64,000 bases of DNA from assembly GCF_000877395.1 (NCBI RefSeq), contig NZ_JYFE01000025.1, positions 62,001-126,000 of the forward strand. The letters are read 5' to 3'. A program made the translations under genes and the position numbers. Under the pieces are notes generated by a model, which searched no databases, had not been told where the DNA came from, and saw only the letters and a list, made by a program, of their open reading frames with translations. This document shows positions 52,960 through 62,128 of the stretch, piece after piece. Position 1 is the stretch's first letter. Each line of letters starts with the position of its first letter. Origin of the DNA: Jannaschia aquimarina. Lineage in GTDB: Bacteria > Pseudomonadota > Alphaproteobacteria > Rhodobacterales > Rhodobacteraceae.

Positions 52960-54189
52960 ATGGATCTGGGATTGAGCGCCCGCGGCGCAGAGCTGCACGA
53001 GGCGGTCGCACGCATGGTGCGCGAAGAGATCGCTCCGCAGGACGCGGCGTTTCATGCCGCCGTGGGTGAGACGGGCGACCGCTGGAAGATGTCGCACCGC
53101 CAGACCGAGATCCTGGAGGGGCTGAAGACCCGCGCCCGTGAACGGGGTCTCTGGAACCTCTGGCAGACGCATCTGCCCGGCGGCCCCGGCATCTCGACGG
53201 TGGATTATGCCTGGCTGGCCGAAGAGATGGGCCGCTCCTGGCTCGCGCCTGAGGTGTTCAATTGCAACGCGCCGGATACCGGCAACATGGAGGTCTTCAC
53301 CCGCTACGGCACCGACGAGATGAAGGATCGCTGGCTCGGCCCGCTGATGGAGGGCCGCATCCGCTCCGCCTATCTGATGACCGAGCCGCAGGTCGCCTCG
53401 TCGGATGCGACGAATATCTCCATGCGTTGCGAGCGGGACGGCGACGGCTGGATCCTGAACGGCGAGAAATGGTGGAGCACCGGCGCCGGCGACCCCCGCT
53501 GCGCCGTGCACATCGTCATGTGCCTGACCGATCCCGATGGCCCCCGCCACGGGCGGCATTCCATGGTCGTCGTCCCCGCCGAGACGCCCGGTGTCGAGAT
53601 CCTGCGCCCGCTTCAGGTCTTCGGAGAGGACGATGCCCCCCACGGCCACATGCATATCCGCTATACCGATGTGCGCGTTCCCGGCGAGGCGATGCTGCTG
53701 GGACCGGGCCGGGGGTTCGAGATCGCGCAAGGCAGGCTGGGGCCGGGGCGCATCCACCATTGCATGCGCGCGATCGGAATGGCCGAGAAGGCGTTGGAGC
53801 TGGCCGTGGCGCGTGGCCGGGCGCGGCAGGCCTTCGGCTCGGACCTGCTTTCGCTGGGCGGCAATGCCGAACGCGTGGCCGAGGCGCGCATCGCCATCGA
53901 CGGCGCCCGCCTCGTCACCCTGCGCGCCGCGTGGGAGATGGACGCCGCCGAACGCGAGACCGGCACCATGAAGCGCGCGGCCCCCGCGATCAGCGCCGCC
54001 AAGGTGCTGGTCCCCCGCGTCGCGCTGGAGGTCTGCGACATGGCGATCCAGCTCCATGGCGGCGCGGGCGTCAGCCAGGACACCGAACTCGCCCGCCTCT
54101 GGGGCCATTTGCGGACCCTGCGTCTGGTCGACGGACCGGATGCGGTGCATCTGCGGACGGTGTTTCGCGCGCAGGTCCCGCGCGGCTGA
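52960..54189 (+). CDS. Acyl-CoA dehydrogenase (ACAD10/11 type)
   Basis: A 409-residue flavoprotein. N-terminal helices contain GLWNLWQTHLPGGPGISTVDYAWLAEEMGRS, followed by AYLMTEPQVASSDATNI (flavin-binding), LNGEKWWSTGAGDPRC, VFGEDDAPHGHMHI, RQAFGSDLLSLGGNAERVAEARI and IQLHGGAGVSQDTELARLWGHLRTLRLVDGPDAVH. This combination matches the ACAD10/11-type rather than short-chain enzymes. ATG 52960 follows AGGGAGGA. Together with the divergent kinase it suggests breakdown of hydroxy fatty acids via a phosphorylated intermediate. Confidence 0.92.
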   Translation: MDLGLSARGAELHEAVARMVREEIAPQDAAFHAAVGETGDRWKMSHRQTEILEGLKTRARERGLWNLWQTHLPGGPGISTVDYAWLAEEMGRSWLAPEVFNCNAPDTGNMEVFTRYGTDEMKDRWLGPLMEGRIRSAYLMTEPQVASSDATNISMRCERDGDGWILNGEKWWSTGAGDPRCAVHIVMCLTDPDGPRHGRHSMVVVPAETPGVEILRPLQVFGEDDAPHGHMHIRYTDVRVPGEAMLLGPGRGFEIAQGRLGPGRIHHCMRAIGMAEKALELAVARGRARQAFGSDLLSLGGNAERVAEARIAIDGARLVTLRAAWEMDAAERETGTMKRAAPAISAAKVLVPRVALEVCDMAIQLHGGAGVSQDTELARLWGHLRTLRLVDGPDAVHLRTVFRAQVPRG

Positions 54190-54197
54190 GAGCGCCG

Positions 54198-54230
54198 GGG
54201 GCAGTTCGACGGAGTGCCCCTGCCGTTTTA
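54198..54230 (+). terminator. Weak terminator-like hairpin after the acyl-CoA dehydrogenase gene
   Basis: GGGGCA (54198-54203) pairs with TGCCCC (54215-54220) across an 11-nt loop and is followed by TGCCGTTTTA. It lies 8 bp after the stop codon. The short stem and late T run make it only a fair candidate. Confidence 0.4.
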
Positions 54231-54330
54231 CCCGGCCTTAACCGTACAGGCGCAAAACAACCGGTACGGCGCGCACTCCGGCGGGCCGGATGCCCGACCG
54301 ATCGGGAAAGTGTTCCGCCCGCCCTGCGCG

Positions 54331-56607
54331 TCAGCCGTAATGCGCAACCGGCGTCCCGGCCAGCGCCGCCATGTTGAGAAGGCCGCGCGCGGTGATCGAC
54401 GGCGTCACGATATGGGCCTTGTTGCCCATCCCCATCAGGATCGGCCCCACCTCCAGCCCGCCCGCGCGCGCCTTCAACACGTTGCGCGTGGCGCCGGCCG
54501 CGTCGGTCGACGCGAAGACGAGCACGTTGGCCGCCGCCTCCATCCGGCAATCGGCGAGGAATCGGTTGCGCAGCTCTGGGTCGAGTGCGGCATCCAGGTT
54601 CATCTCGCCCTCGTATTCGAAATCGAGGCTCTGGGCGTCCAGCAACCCCTTGGCCGCCCGCATCGTGCGGCCCGACGCGCTGTCGAGATTGCCGAATTGC
54701 GAGCTGGAACACAGCGCCACCTTGGGTTCGATGCCAAAGCGGCGCACATGCCGGGCGCAAGCGACGGCGGTCTCGGCGACCTGCGCCGGCGTCGGCTCGG
54801 GGTGGACATGGGTATCCGCGATGAAGAGCGGGCCGCCTTCCAGCAGCATCATCGACAGCGCGCCCACCGGATGCAGTCCGTCCCGGCCCAGGATCTCGGA
54901 CACGTAGCGAAGGTGCCAGAGGAACTGCCCGAACGTGCCGCAGATCATGCTGTCGGCCTCGTCGCGGTGGACCATGATCGCGGCGATGGCAGTCGCATTC
55001 GTGCGCATGATCGCGCGTGCCAGATCGCGGGCCACGCCGCGCCGTGACATGAGGCCGTGATACGTCTCCCAATAGTCGCGGTAGCGCGGATCGCTCTCGG
55101 GGTTCACGATCTCGACATTCCGGCCCGGCTCGAGCGTCAGGCCCAACCGCTCCACCCGAGTCGCGATCACGTCCGGACGGCCGATCAGGATCGGCGTGTC
55201 CGTCGTTTCCTCCATAATGGCCTGGGCGGCGCGCAGCACGCGCTCGTCCTCTCCTTCGGCAAAGGCGATGCGACGCTCCGCCTGAGCGGCGGCCTCGAAG
55301 ACCGGGCGCATCACGAAGGCCGAACGGAAGACCGACGCGTCCAGCCGCCGCTTGTAGGCCGCGATATCCGGCTCGGGCCGGGTGGCGACGCCGCTTTCGA
55401 TGGCGGCCTCGGCGACGGCCGACGCGACGACGCCCATCAGCCGGGGATCGAACGGTTTGGGGATCAGGTAGTCCGGTCCGAAGGTCAGCGCCTCGCCCTG
55501 GTAGGCCGCAGCCGCTTCGGCGCTGGTCGTGGCGCGCGCGAGCGCGGCGATGCCCTCGACGCAGCCGATCTTCATCGCCTCGTTGATCTCGGTCGCGCCC
55601 ACGTCCAGCGCGCCCCGAAAGATGAACGGGAAGCAAAGCACGTTGTTGACCTGGTTCGGGTGATCGCTCCGTCCCGTGGCGATGATCGCATCGGGGGCCG
55701 CGGCGCGCGCGGCGTCGTAGCCGATTTCCGGGTTGGGATTGGCCAGCGCGAAGATGATCGGACGGCTGGCCATGCGGCCCACCATGTCGGGTGTCAGGAC
55801 GCCCGGACCCGACAGGCCGAGGAACAGGTCGGCCCCCTCGATCACCTCGTCCAGCTTGCGCGGCCCGCCCGGCTGGGCGAAGGCCGCCTTCTGGGGGGTC
55901 ATTTCCTCTTCCCGGCCTTCGTGGACCAGGCCCGCCAGATCGCAGAGCCACACATTCTCGCGCCGCACGCCGAGGCTCAGCAACATGTTCAGACAGGCGA
56001 TGCCCGCCGCGCCGCCGCCGGTGGAGACGACCTTGATCTCCTCCCATTTGCGGTCCGTCAGGCGCAGCGCGTTCAGCGCCGCGGCGCCCACGACGATGGC
56101 GGTCCCGTGCTGGTCGTCATGGAAGACGGGGATGCCCATCCGCTCGCGGCACAGCTTTTCGACGACGAAGCAGTCGGGCGCCTTTATGTCTTCGAGGTTG
56201 ATCGCCCCGAATGTCGGCTCGAGCGCGCAGACGATATCCGCCAGCTTCTCGGGATCGCTTTCGTTCACCTCGATGTCGAAGCAATCGATGCCCGCGAACT
56301 TCTTGAAGAGGACCGCCTTGCCCTCCATCACCGGCTTGGAGGCGAGCGCACCGATATTTCCAAGACCGAGGACCGCCGTCCCGTTGGTCACCACCGCGAC
56401 GAGGTTGCCGCGTGCGGTGTAGTCGCGCGCCGCCGCCGGATCCTCATGGATTGCCGAAGAGGCATCCGCCACACCGGGCGAATAGGCGCGGGCCAGATCG
56501 CGCCCGTTCTCCAGAGGCTTGGTGGCGCGAACCTCCAGTTTCCCGGGGCGCGGCAGGCGGTGGTAATCCAGCGCCGCCTGGCGCAGGCCGTCGTCATCGG
56601 TGCTCAT
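54331..56607 (-). CDS. maeB: NADP-dependent malic enzyme with phosphotransacetylase-like domain
   Basis: A 758-residue MaeB protein. Residues about 1-420 are the malic enzyme ([64 protein letters not shown] and a nucleotide-binding [14 protein letters not shown]). Residues about 430-758 are a phosphotransacetylase-like domain ([58 protein letters not shown]-like end) that is usually regulatory. It oxidatively decarboxylates malate to pyruvate and CO2. ATG 56607 is the standard start. Confidence 0.95.
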   Translation of the reverse strand: MSTDDDGLRQAALDYHRLPRPGKLEVRATKPLENGRDLARAYSPGVADASSAIHEDPAAARDYTARGNLVAVVTNGTAVLGLGNIGALASKPVMEGKAVLFKKFAGIDCFDIEVNESDPEKLADIVCALEPTFGAINLEDIKAPDCFVVEKLCRERMGIPVFHDDQHGTAIVVGAAALNALRLTDRKWEEIKVVSTGGGAAGIACLNMLLSLGVRRENVWLCDLAGLVHEGREEEMTPQKAAFAQPGGPRKLDEVIEGADLFLGLSGPGVLTPDMVGRMASRPIIFALANPNPEIGYDAARAAAPDAIIATGRSDHPNQVNNVLCFPFIFRGALDVGATEINEAMKIGCVEGIAALARATTSAEAAAAYQGEALTFGPDYLIPKPFDPRLMGVVASAVAEAAIESGVATRPEPDIAAYKRRLDASVFRSAFVMRPVFEAAAQAERRIAFAEGEDERVLRAAQAIMEETTDTPILIGRPDVIATRVERLGLTLEPGRNVEIVNPESDPRYRDYWETYHGLMSRRGVARDLARAIMRTNATAIAAIMVHRDEADSMICGTFGQFLWHLRYVSEILGRDGLHPVGALSMMLLEGGPLFIADTHVHPEPTPAQVAETAVACARHVRRFGIEPKVALCSSSQFGNLDSASGRTMRAAKGLLDAQSLDFEYEGEMNLDAALDPELRNRFLADCRMEAAANVLVFASTDAAGATRNVLKARAGGLEVGPILMGMGNKAHIVTPSITARGLLNMAALAGTPVAHYG

Positions 56608-56709
56608 GAACCCTCCCGTTCTTGTCCACGGGGATAGTCCAGCCCGATGGCCGCGCCTAGACCCCGCTGCCATTTGGCGTGGCCCGCGGGGACGCAAGGT
56701 CAACGAAGA

Positions 56710-57159
56710 TCAGAGCAGGCGGCGTGACTCCGCGATGCAGAGCGTGATCTGCGTCTGCGTCAGGGCCAACCCGTCGACCCAACGATAATCCTGTGGGTTG
56801 TCGAGATAGGCGACGGTCTCGCGCACGATCTCCCCGTCGGTCCGACTCATGGCGTCCGATAGGTACCACGCCGCGATCTGCGCCTCGGTCAGGTCATGAT
56901 GCCGGGCGTGATCCGACGCCCATCCGTCCGGACAGGGCGAGCGGTCGAACTCTGTCGAGATGATGAGGCGATGCAGATCCGCCTCGGTCGGAGGCCGCTC
57001 GGCCCTATAGATCTCGACAGCGGCGATCCCCAATGTCAGCGCCAGCATACCGAGACCGGCCCCCAGAATGCCCGCCTCGAACCGGCTCCGCGGTCCGAAC
57101 TCTCGCGGTATGACGCGCGGCGCGGATGGCGTCTCTCGGTCGATCGCGGTCGCTTGCAT
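56710..57159 (-). CDS. Single-TM hypothetical protein
   Basis: A 149-residue protein from ATG 57159 with AGGGGG just upstream. It has one membrane segment at about residues 27-47 (EAGILGAGLGMLALTLGIAAVEIY) and a C-terminal mainly helical domain (HDLTEAQIAAWYLSDAMSRTDGEIV, QITLCIAESRRLL). Not recognised; it lies between maeB and a NUDIX gene on the same strand. Confidence 0.55.
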   Translation of the reverse strand: MQATAIDRETPSAPRVIPREFGPRSRFEAGILGAGLGMLALTLGIAAVEIYRAERPPTEADLHRLIISTEFDRSPCPDGWASDHARHHDLTEAQIAAWYLSDAMSRTDGEIVRETVAYLDNPQDYRWVDGLALTQTQITLCIAESRRLL

Positions 57160-57300
57160 CTGGCCCCCTGTGGCGAAACCGAGACGAATTCGGTTCGCTT
57201 TGTAGGCGGCAATATGGCCGTCGCCCCATGGCAAGTCCACGATTCGAAGCGGAAAACCCTCGGCGGGATAAACTGTCGCCGGTGCGGAAACCGGCGTTCC

Positions 57301-57930
57301 TCAGAGGCGACGGAAAACGCTCGACGGGCCGCCATTGTCGAAGAAAGGCACCCCCGGCGCAGAACTGCCCTCGTGATGAGCGGCGGCCTCGGCCAGCACG
57401 ACCTCGGTCACGAAAGGCATGTCGAGCGCACGGGCCTCGTGCAGGGGAACCCATTGCAGGTGGGACAACTCCGCGTCCGGCGGGTCCAGCCGGTCGGGAT
57501 CGGAGGCCAGAGCCCCGGCATCCGCCAGAAAGAACCGCGCGTCGAACCGGCGCGGCCGGCCCGGTGGCGTGATCGCGCGGAAGATGAAGCGCAGCGCGCC
57601 GGCATCCGGGCCGTGCCCTTCGAAGCCCGGCCAGGCCGGCGCGGGCCCCGGACGCCCCAGGATCTGCCCCGTCTCCTCGGCCAGTTCGCGGATTGCGGCC
57701 GCGGCCAGCGCCTCGGGCGACGGCCCGTCGGCACGGGCCAGCGCCGATCGGCAGGCCGGCGCCAGAGGGCGGGCCAACGGCACCTGGGCATCGCCCGCAT
57801 CGACGGCCCCGCCGGGAAAGACGAATTTCGACGGCATGAAGGCTGCCTTCGACCCCCGCTGCCCCATGAGCACCGAGGGTCCGCTCGGCCCCTTGCGCAG
57901 GAGCACGATCGTGGCAGCGTCGCGGATCAC
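57301..57930 (-). CDS. NUDIX hydrolase
   Basis: A 209-residue protein starting at GTG 57930, which overlaps the stop of the DUF983 gene (GTGA). KFVFPGGAVDAGD and AAAIRELAEETGQIL form a NUDIX box split by an insertion of about 35 residues (QVPLARPLAPACRSALAR...), as seen in NUDT19-like diphosphatases. Likely to hydrolyse a nucleoside-diphosphate conjugate, perhaps CoA derivatives; substrate unproven. Confidence 0.88.
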   Translation of the reverse strand: MIRDAATIVLLRKGPSGPSVLMGQRGSKAAFMPSKFVFPGGAVDAGDAQVPLARPLAPACRSALARADGPSPEALAAAAIRELAEETGQILGRPGPAPAWPGFEGHGPDAGALRFIFRAITPPGRPRRFDARFFLADAGALASDPDRLDPPDAELSHLQWVPLHEARALDMPFVTEVVLAEAAAHHEGSSAPGVPFFDNGGPSSVFRRL

Positions 57931-58304
57931 GCCGCGCGGCCGCCGAACCCGTGCATCCGCGCCGCCCATTGCACCGCGACGATCGCCCCCTTGAGGCGCG
58001 GCAGGAACCACAGGGACATCAGGACGGACATCGCCCCGAAGACCACGATGAACACGAGGGGAGACGGCTCGTAGCGGATGTAGGCCCACAACATCAGAGG
58101 CCCGACGATATGCCCGACGATCAGCAGCGTCAGGTAGGGCGGCCCGTCATCGGCCCGGTGATGGTGCAGCGCCTCGCCGCATTGGGGGCATTCGTCACGG
58201 ACCTTGAGGTAGCCGCGCATCATCCGCCCCTCGCCGCAATTCGGGCAGAGGCGGCGGAACCCGCGCCAGATGGCGGGCGGCATCGGTCGATCGGTTTCGC
58301 TCAT
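57927..58304 (-). CDS. DUF983 membrane protein
   Basis: A 125-residue protein: RGFRRLCPNCGEGRMMRGYLKVRDECPQCGEAL has two CxxC pairs (zinc-ribbon-like), then DDGPPYLTLLIVGHIVGPLMLW and a second membrane helix (FIVVFGAMSVLMSLWFLP). Typical of the alphaproteobacterial DUF983 family, often near cytochrome oxidase or NUDIX genes; function unknown. Confidence 0.92.
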   Translation of the reverse strand: MSETDRPMPPAIWRGFRRLCPNCGEGRMMRGYLKVRDECPQCGEALHHHRADDGPPYLTLLIVGHIVGPLMLWAYIRYEPSPLVFIVVFGAMSVLMSLWFLPRLKGAIVAVQWAARMHGFGGRAA

Positions 58305-58435
58305 GGGACGGGCATAGGGCTGGAAAGGACGCAGGACCAGCGCGAGACCGGCAAAAAAGTTTCACGCGCTGCGACGGAACGTCCCGCGGCCTGCGTGAAA
58401 GGCGCATCGGATGACGAACGAAAAGGACCTGATCC

Positions 58436-58894
58436 ATGACCAAGACGATGCTTGCGATGGCCGCGCTGTCGGCTGCGGCGCTGACCGCACTTGCCGATCC
58501 GGCCGCCGCGCGCGGGCCCGGCGCCAGCTTCGGCGCTCTGGATACCGATGGCGACGGGGCGATCACGCGGGCCGAGATGCAGGCGGCCATGGAGGCGCGG
58601 CGCGATGCCCGCTTCGCCGAGACCGACACCGATGGCGACGGCCTGCTGACCCGTGCCGAGATCGAGGCCCAGGCGCAGGAGCGGCGCGGCAACCATCTCG
58701 ACCGCATGATGGAGCGCGCGGATGCCGACGGCGACGGCGCGCTTTCCCGCGACGAACTTGCGGCCTTCCGGCCGGGCCGGCGCGGAGAAGGGCGGGGTGC
58801 AGAAGGACGGGGCGACCGCTTCGGACGGCTGGACGCGGACGGAGACGGCCGCATCACTGAAGCCGAATGGACCGAGCGGCGGCGCCGGGACTAG
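58436..58894 (+). CDS. Secreted protein with four EF-hands
   Basis: A 152-residue exported protein (signal peptide residues 1-26). Four canonical calcium loops start at Asp36 (DTDGDGAITRAE), Asp64 (DTDGDGLLTRAE), Asp96 (DADGDGALSRDE) and Asp133 (DADGDGRITEAE). It is a periplasmic calcium-binding (calmodulin-like) protein. A sigma-factor gene follows 39 bp downstream on the same strand, suggesting a shared envelope-stress module. Confidence 0.92.
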   Translation: MTKTMLAMAALSAAALTALADPAAARGPGASFGALDTDGDGAITRAEMQAAMEARRDARFAETDTDGDGLLTRAEIEAQAQERRGNHLDRMMERADADGDGALSRDELAAFRPGRRGEGRGAEGRGDRFGRLDADGDGRITEAEWTERRRRD

Positions 58895-58933
58895 GGTCGC
58901 CATGCGCGGGGCACGTCCCCGTGACGGCCGGGG

Positions 58934-59500
58934 ATGCGCGTGCAGGACGACAGACGGGACGAGGCCGGCCTCTTGGCGGCGGCCGGACGCGGCGATCGGA
59001 GAGCCGCCCGCGCTCTGGTCGACCGTCTTGGCCCGCGTCTGATGGGCTTCGTGCTACGCATGACCGGCGGCGACCGGGCCGCGGCCGAGGATATCGTCCA
59101 GGAAGCGTTTCTGCGTCTGTGGGCGCGGTCCGGCGATTGGGATGCCGACGGGGCGGCCGGGCTTGGCACGTGGCTGGGGCGCGTGGCGGCGAACCTCGCC
59201 ATCGACCGGTCGCGGCGCCGGCGCGATGCCCCCTTGGATCAGGCGCCGCCGATCGCGGATCCGGCACCGGGGGGCGAGGGGCGAATGCAGCAGGCCGCAC
59301 GACACGACGCGGTCTATACGGCGCTCGCCTCGCTGCCGGAAAGGCAGCGGCAAGCGGTGGTCCTGCGCCATATCGAGGGTTACGCAAATCCCGAAATCGC
59401 GGCCATGATGGGGATCGGCGTCGAAGCGGTGGAAAGCCTGACGGCACGAGGGAAGCGGGGGCTGGCCGCGCTCCTGCGGCCGAGGCAAGAGGAGTTGTAG
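58934..59500 (+). CDS. ECF RNA polymerase sigma factor
   Basis: A 188-residue sigma-70 family ECF protein. Region 2 reads RAARALVDRLGPRLMGFVLRMTGGDRAAAEDIVQEAFLRLWAR; region 4 reads LASLPERQRQAVVLRHIEGYANPEIAAMMGIGVEAVESLTARGKRGLAALL. It stands between an EF-hand protein and two small membrane proteins likely to control it (59504 and 59821). Promoter targets not visible. Confidence 0.93.
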   Translation: MRVQDDRRDEAGLLAAAGRGDRRAARALVDRLGPRLMGFVLRMTGGDRAAAEDIVQEAFLRLWARSGDWDADGAAGLGTWLGRVAANLAIDRSRRRRDAPLDQAPPIADPAPGGEGRMQQAARHDAVYTALASLPERQRQAVVLRHIEGYANPEIAAMMGIGVEAVESLTARGKRGLAALLRPRQEEL

Positions 59501-59503
59501 GTT

Positions 59504-59824
59504 ATGGACCCGGATCGTGAACTTTTGGACCGCGAGCTCGAGCAATGGCTGGCGGAGTTGCGCGACGAGCCGGTCCCGCTGGAGCCGGACTTCGCGGCCC
59601 GCCTCGCGGCCTCTGCTCCGGCCGCGCGACGATCCGGGCGACGGCGGATCGAGTGGATGCCGCTTGGCGCGATGCCCATCGGCGCGGCGCTGGCCGGACT
59701 GGCCGTCGGCTTGTCCAACCCCGCCCTGATCCGCGACGTGGCCCCCTGGGACGCGGCAGCCGATGCGGAAATCTACACCACTTTCGCGGCGGAGTGGGAC
59801 GATCTCGGCGGGGGGTCCGAATGA
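59504..59824 (+). CDS. Small single-TM protein, candidate anti-sigma factor
   Basis: A 106-residue protein directly after the sigma gene (3-bp gap). The N-terminal 50 residues are acidic-helical (DRELLDRELEQWLAELRDEP), followed by one membrane segment (about 54-72, LGAMPIGAALAGLAVGLS) and a short periplasmic tail. Such short membrane proteins next to ECF sigma genes commonly sequester sigma, as CnrY does in the CnrYXH system. No family recognised. Confidence 0.6.
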   Translation: MDPDRELLDRELEQWLAELRDEPVPLEPDFAARLAASAPAARRSGRRRIEWMPLGAMPIGAALAGLAVGLSNPALIRDVAPWDAAADAEIYTTFAAEWDDLGGGSE

Positions 59825-60249
59825 AACGCGGCTGGATGCCATGGGCACTTGCGGTCTCGGTGGCGATCAATCTCGCCGTGTTGGGGGCGATCGGCGGGGC
59901 ATGGCTGGTTGGCGACCGAACGGATCTGCGGCGGGATCGGGCGGCGGGTGTCCCGACCCTTCTGCGCGGGCTCACCCGTGAGGAGCGGCGTGCCCTGCGA
60001 TCGTCAATCGGCCCTCGGGAACAGCGCACAGCCGGCGCGCAGCTGGATCTGCCCGCGATGCTGAGGCAGGAGCCTTTCGATGAGGTCGCCTTCCGCGAAG
60101 CGCTGGACGCGAGACGTGCGATCCAGGGTGCGAGGGCCGCGCGCGGCATCGAGGCGCTGGCCACCCTGATCGCGGAGCTGTCGCCCGAGCGGCGCGCCGC
60201 GCTCGCGGACCACCTGGAGAGAGGCCGCCGGTTCCCCCGCTCTCAGTGA
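59821..60249 (+). CDS. Periplasmic heavy-metal sensor-like protein (CnrX/ZraP-type)
   Basis: A 142-residue protein with ATG overlapping the previous stop (ATGA). An N-terminal membrane anchor (MPWALAVSVAINLAVLGAIGGAWLVG) is followed by a helical domain (LLRGLTREERRALRSSI, DEVAFREALDARRAIQGARAARGIEALATLIAELSPERRAALADHLE) of the CnrX/ZraP/RcnR-like (heavy-metal resistance) type. It probably senses envelope stress or metal and releases the sigma factor through its partner. Its end overlaps pleD convergently by 7 bp. Confidence 0.78.
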   Translation: MKRGWMPWALAVSVAINLAVLGAIGGAWLVGDRTDLRRDRAAGVPTLLRGLTREERRALRSSIGPREQRTAGAQLDLPAMLRQEPFDEVAFREALDARRAIQGARAARGIEALATLIAELSPERRAALADHLERGRRFPRSQ

Positions 60250-61733
60250 GAGCGCATGTCGCCGTCAATCTCGACGACGCGGTTCCGTCCGCCCGACTTG
60301 GCGCCATAGAGGGCGCGATCGACCCGATCCAGCGCGCGCGACATCGCATCCTCGCGCGGCTCCAGCATCGTCACGCCCAGCGACATCGTCACCGGAAGCC
60401 GAGCGCCGTCGGACAGGCGCAGATCCATCGCCTCGATCGCCTTGCGCAACCGTTCCGCCACGGCCTGAACCTGAGCCGGAGACGTCTCGGGCAGGATGGC
60501 CAAGAACTCCTCTCCACCCAGACGGCAGACGAGATCCTGAAGGCGGGTGTTGTCGCGCATGACCTGCGCGACCTGCGTCAGGACACGGTCGCCGACGGGA
60601 TGGCCGTGGGTGTCGTTGACCGACTTGAAGTGATCGATATCCATCAGCACCAGACCGACCGGCTCTTCCGCGGCGCGGCAGCGGGTCGCGATCCGTTCGA
60701 GTTGATGCAGACCGTAGCGCCTATTGTGCAAGCCCGTCAGCGGGTCGATCACCGCCATCTTCAGGCCCCGGTCCAGAGCGGCGCGCATCCGGTCCGCCCG
60801 CTCCTTGCGTGCGAGTTGCGTCCGCAGGCGCATCGCCAGCTCGCGCGCGATCAGAGGACGATGGACGACATCCGCCGCGCCGAGGTCGAGTGCGGTTGCC
60901 GCACGCTCACTATCACCGGGCGGCAGGACCACGACGCAGGAGGAATGGCGGGTCGTCGGTCGCGACCGCAGCTCCGACATCAACCGCAGCCCCTGATTGG
61001 GACCATCGAGATCCGCGTCGATCAGCAGCACGTCAGGGGCCTCACCCTCCGTCAGGCCCAACGCGCCTTCGCGATCCGTCACTCTGGGGGTTTCGCGGAA
61101 CGAGCTTGCCAGTGCCTTGGCCAGAACCGCACCCTCCTCCCGACCGGCAAGGACCAGGGAGACGCGTCCGTTGACGGCCGGGAGGGCTGCGGGACGCGCG
61201 CCTTCGAAGCGGGCGGGCGCCTCTGCAAGTCCGGGGGTCGCGGGACCACGCGACGCGATCCCGAAGCCAGGCAGCGCGGTCGGCGGTATCGTCGAGACGC
61301 CGCCGCTGCCGTCGACACCGACCGAGAGCCAGCCGCTGCGCTCCTCGAAATCCCGCTCCTCCTCGCGGGAGCGGAGAAGGCTGCGAACACGGGCGAGCAA
61401 AGCGACCTCGTCCACCGGGCGGGTGAGGAAATCGTCCGCACCCGCCTCCAATCCCTCCAGCCGCACCGCCGGCTCTTCGAGCGCGGTGACGAGCACGACG
61501 GGGATGGAGGAGGTGGCCGGATCCGCACGCAGATGGCGAGTTGCCTCGGCGCCCGACATCCCCGGCATCAGCATGTCCATGATGATGACGTCGATCCCGC
61601 CGCGCCGAGCGATCTCGATCGCTTCTTTCCCCGACGAGGCCAGTTCCACCTCGTAGCAGGCCGCGGCAAGCTTGACCTTCATCACGATCCGGTTGGTCGC
61701 AACGTCATCAACGATAAGGATTCGACCAGGCAT
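60243..61733 (-). CDS. pleD: PleD-type diguanylate cyclase (REC-REC-GGDEF)
   Basis: A 496-residue protein. REC1 (residues 4-120) has the acid pocket ILIVDD and phospho-Asp53 in IIMDMLMPGMSG. A second, degenerate receiver spans about 190-310 (LVLAGREEGAVLAKALASS, DVLLIDADL). GGDEF follows (DPLTGLHNRRYG, MDIDHFKSVNDTHGHPVGD, RLGGEEFLAILPE) with active-site GGEEF and an RxxD inhibitory site (RLQD) 5 residues before it. It makes cyclic-di-GMP when phosphorylated, controlling surface attachment, motility and cell cycle in alphaproteobacteria. Confidence 0.94.
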   Translation of the reverse strand: MPGRILIVDDVATNRIVMKVKLAAACYEVELASSGKEAIEIARRGGIDVIIMDMLMPGMSGAEATRHLRADPATSSIPVVLVTALEEPAVRLEGLEAGADDFLTRPVDEVALLARVRSLLRSREEERDFEERSGWLSVGVDGSGGVSTIPPTALPGFGIASRGPATPGLAEAPARFEGARPAALPAVNGRVSLVLAGREEGAVLAKALASSFRETPRVTDREGALGLTEGEAPDVLLIDADLDGPNQGLRLMSELRSRPTTRHSSCVVVLPPGDSERAATALDLGAADVVHRPLIARELAMRLRTQLARKERADRMRAALDRGLKMAVIDPLTGLHNRRYGLHQLERIATRCRAAEEPVGLVLMDIDHFKSVNDTHGHPVGDRVLTQVAQVMRDNTRLQDLVCRLGGEEFLAILPETSPAQVQAVAERLRKAIEAMDLRLSDGARLPVTMSLGVTMLEPREDAMSRALDRVDRALYGAKSGGRNRVVEIDGDMRSH

Positions 61734-61788
61734 CTGCGACTCGGACTTTGGGTTGCGGAACTGTTAACGAAGCTATGACGGCGAGGAG

Positions 61789-61803
61789 TTAACAAAACGT
61801 AAC
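61789..61803 (+). promoter_or_regulatory. CtrA-like half-site pair upstream of DUF3572 gene
   Basis: TTAA (61789-61792), 7 bp, then TAAC (61800-61803), close to the CtrA consensus TTAA-N7-TTAA. It lies in the divergent pleD/DUF3572 gap, which also holds GTTAAC at 61763-61768. The second half matches only in part. Confidence 0.3.
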
Positions 61804-61825
61804 TCCATTGGGGAGAAATTGAGGA

Positions 61826-62101
61826 ATGTTGCAGGAAGAGGCGGAGATTGTCGCCCTTAACGCATTGACTTGGCTCGCATCAGAAGGACTCCTCGATGCG
61901 TTTCAAGGTGCCACCGGCGCCGACCGGTCGCAGATCGCCGCAGCCGCCGGGCAGCCGGAATTCCTCGGTGCCGTTCTCGACTTCGTTCTGATGCGCGACG
62001 ATTGGGTCCAGGGCGTCTGTGACGCGCAGGACCTTCCCTACGAAGGCCTGCTGCGCGCGCGGGCCGCCCTGCCGGGCGGAGACCTGCCGCACTGGACGTG
62101 A
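61826..62101 (+). CDS. DUF3572 family protein
   Basis: A 91-residue protein: AEIVALNALTWLASEGLL, ADRSQIAAAAGQPEFLGAVLDFVLMRDDWV and QDLPYEGLLRARAALPGGDLPHW are the full DUF3572 pattern, an alphaproteobacterial family of unknown function. It is divergent from pleD; the pairing is frequent in this group and may mean common control. Confidence 0.9.
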   Translation: MLQEEAEIVALNALTWLASEGLLDAFQGATGADRSQIAAAAGQPEFLGAVLDFVLMRDDWVQGVCDAQDLPYEGLLRARAALPGGDLPHWT

Positions 62102-62103
62102 CC

Positions 62104-62122
62104 GGGGCGCCCGAAGCGCCCC
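62104..62122. terminator. Short hairpin between convergent genes
   Basis: GGGGCGC and GCGCCCC form a 7-bp perfect stem with loop CCGAA, in the 27-bp gap between the convergent DUF3572 and peptide-binding protein genes. No T run follows on either strand, so it may be a weak bidirectional terminator. Confidence 0.5.
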
Positions 62123-62128
62123 TGCCCC

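Noticed and set aside
55057-56637. Forward open frame of over 500 codons opposite maeB
   Set aside because: The reverse strand carries all malic-enzyme motifs; the forward frame is an antisense artefact of GC-rich codons.
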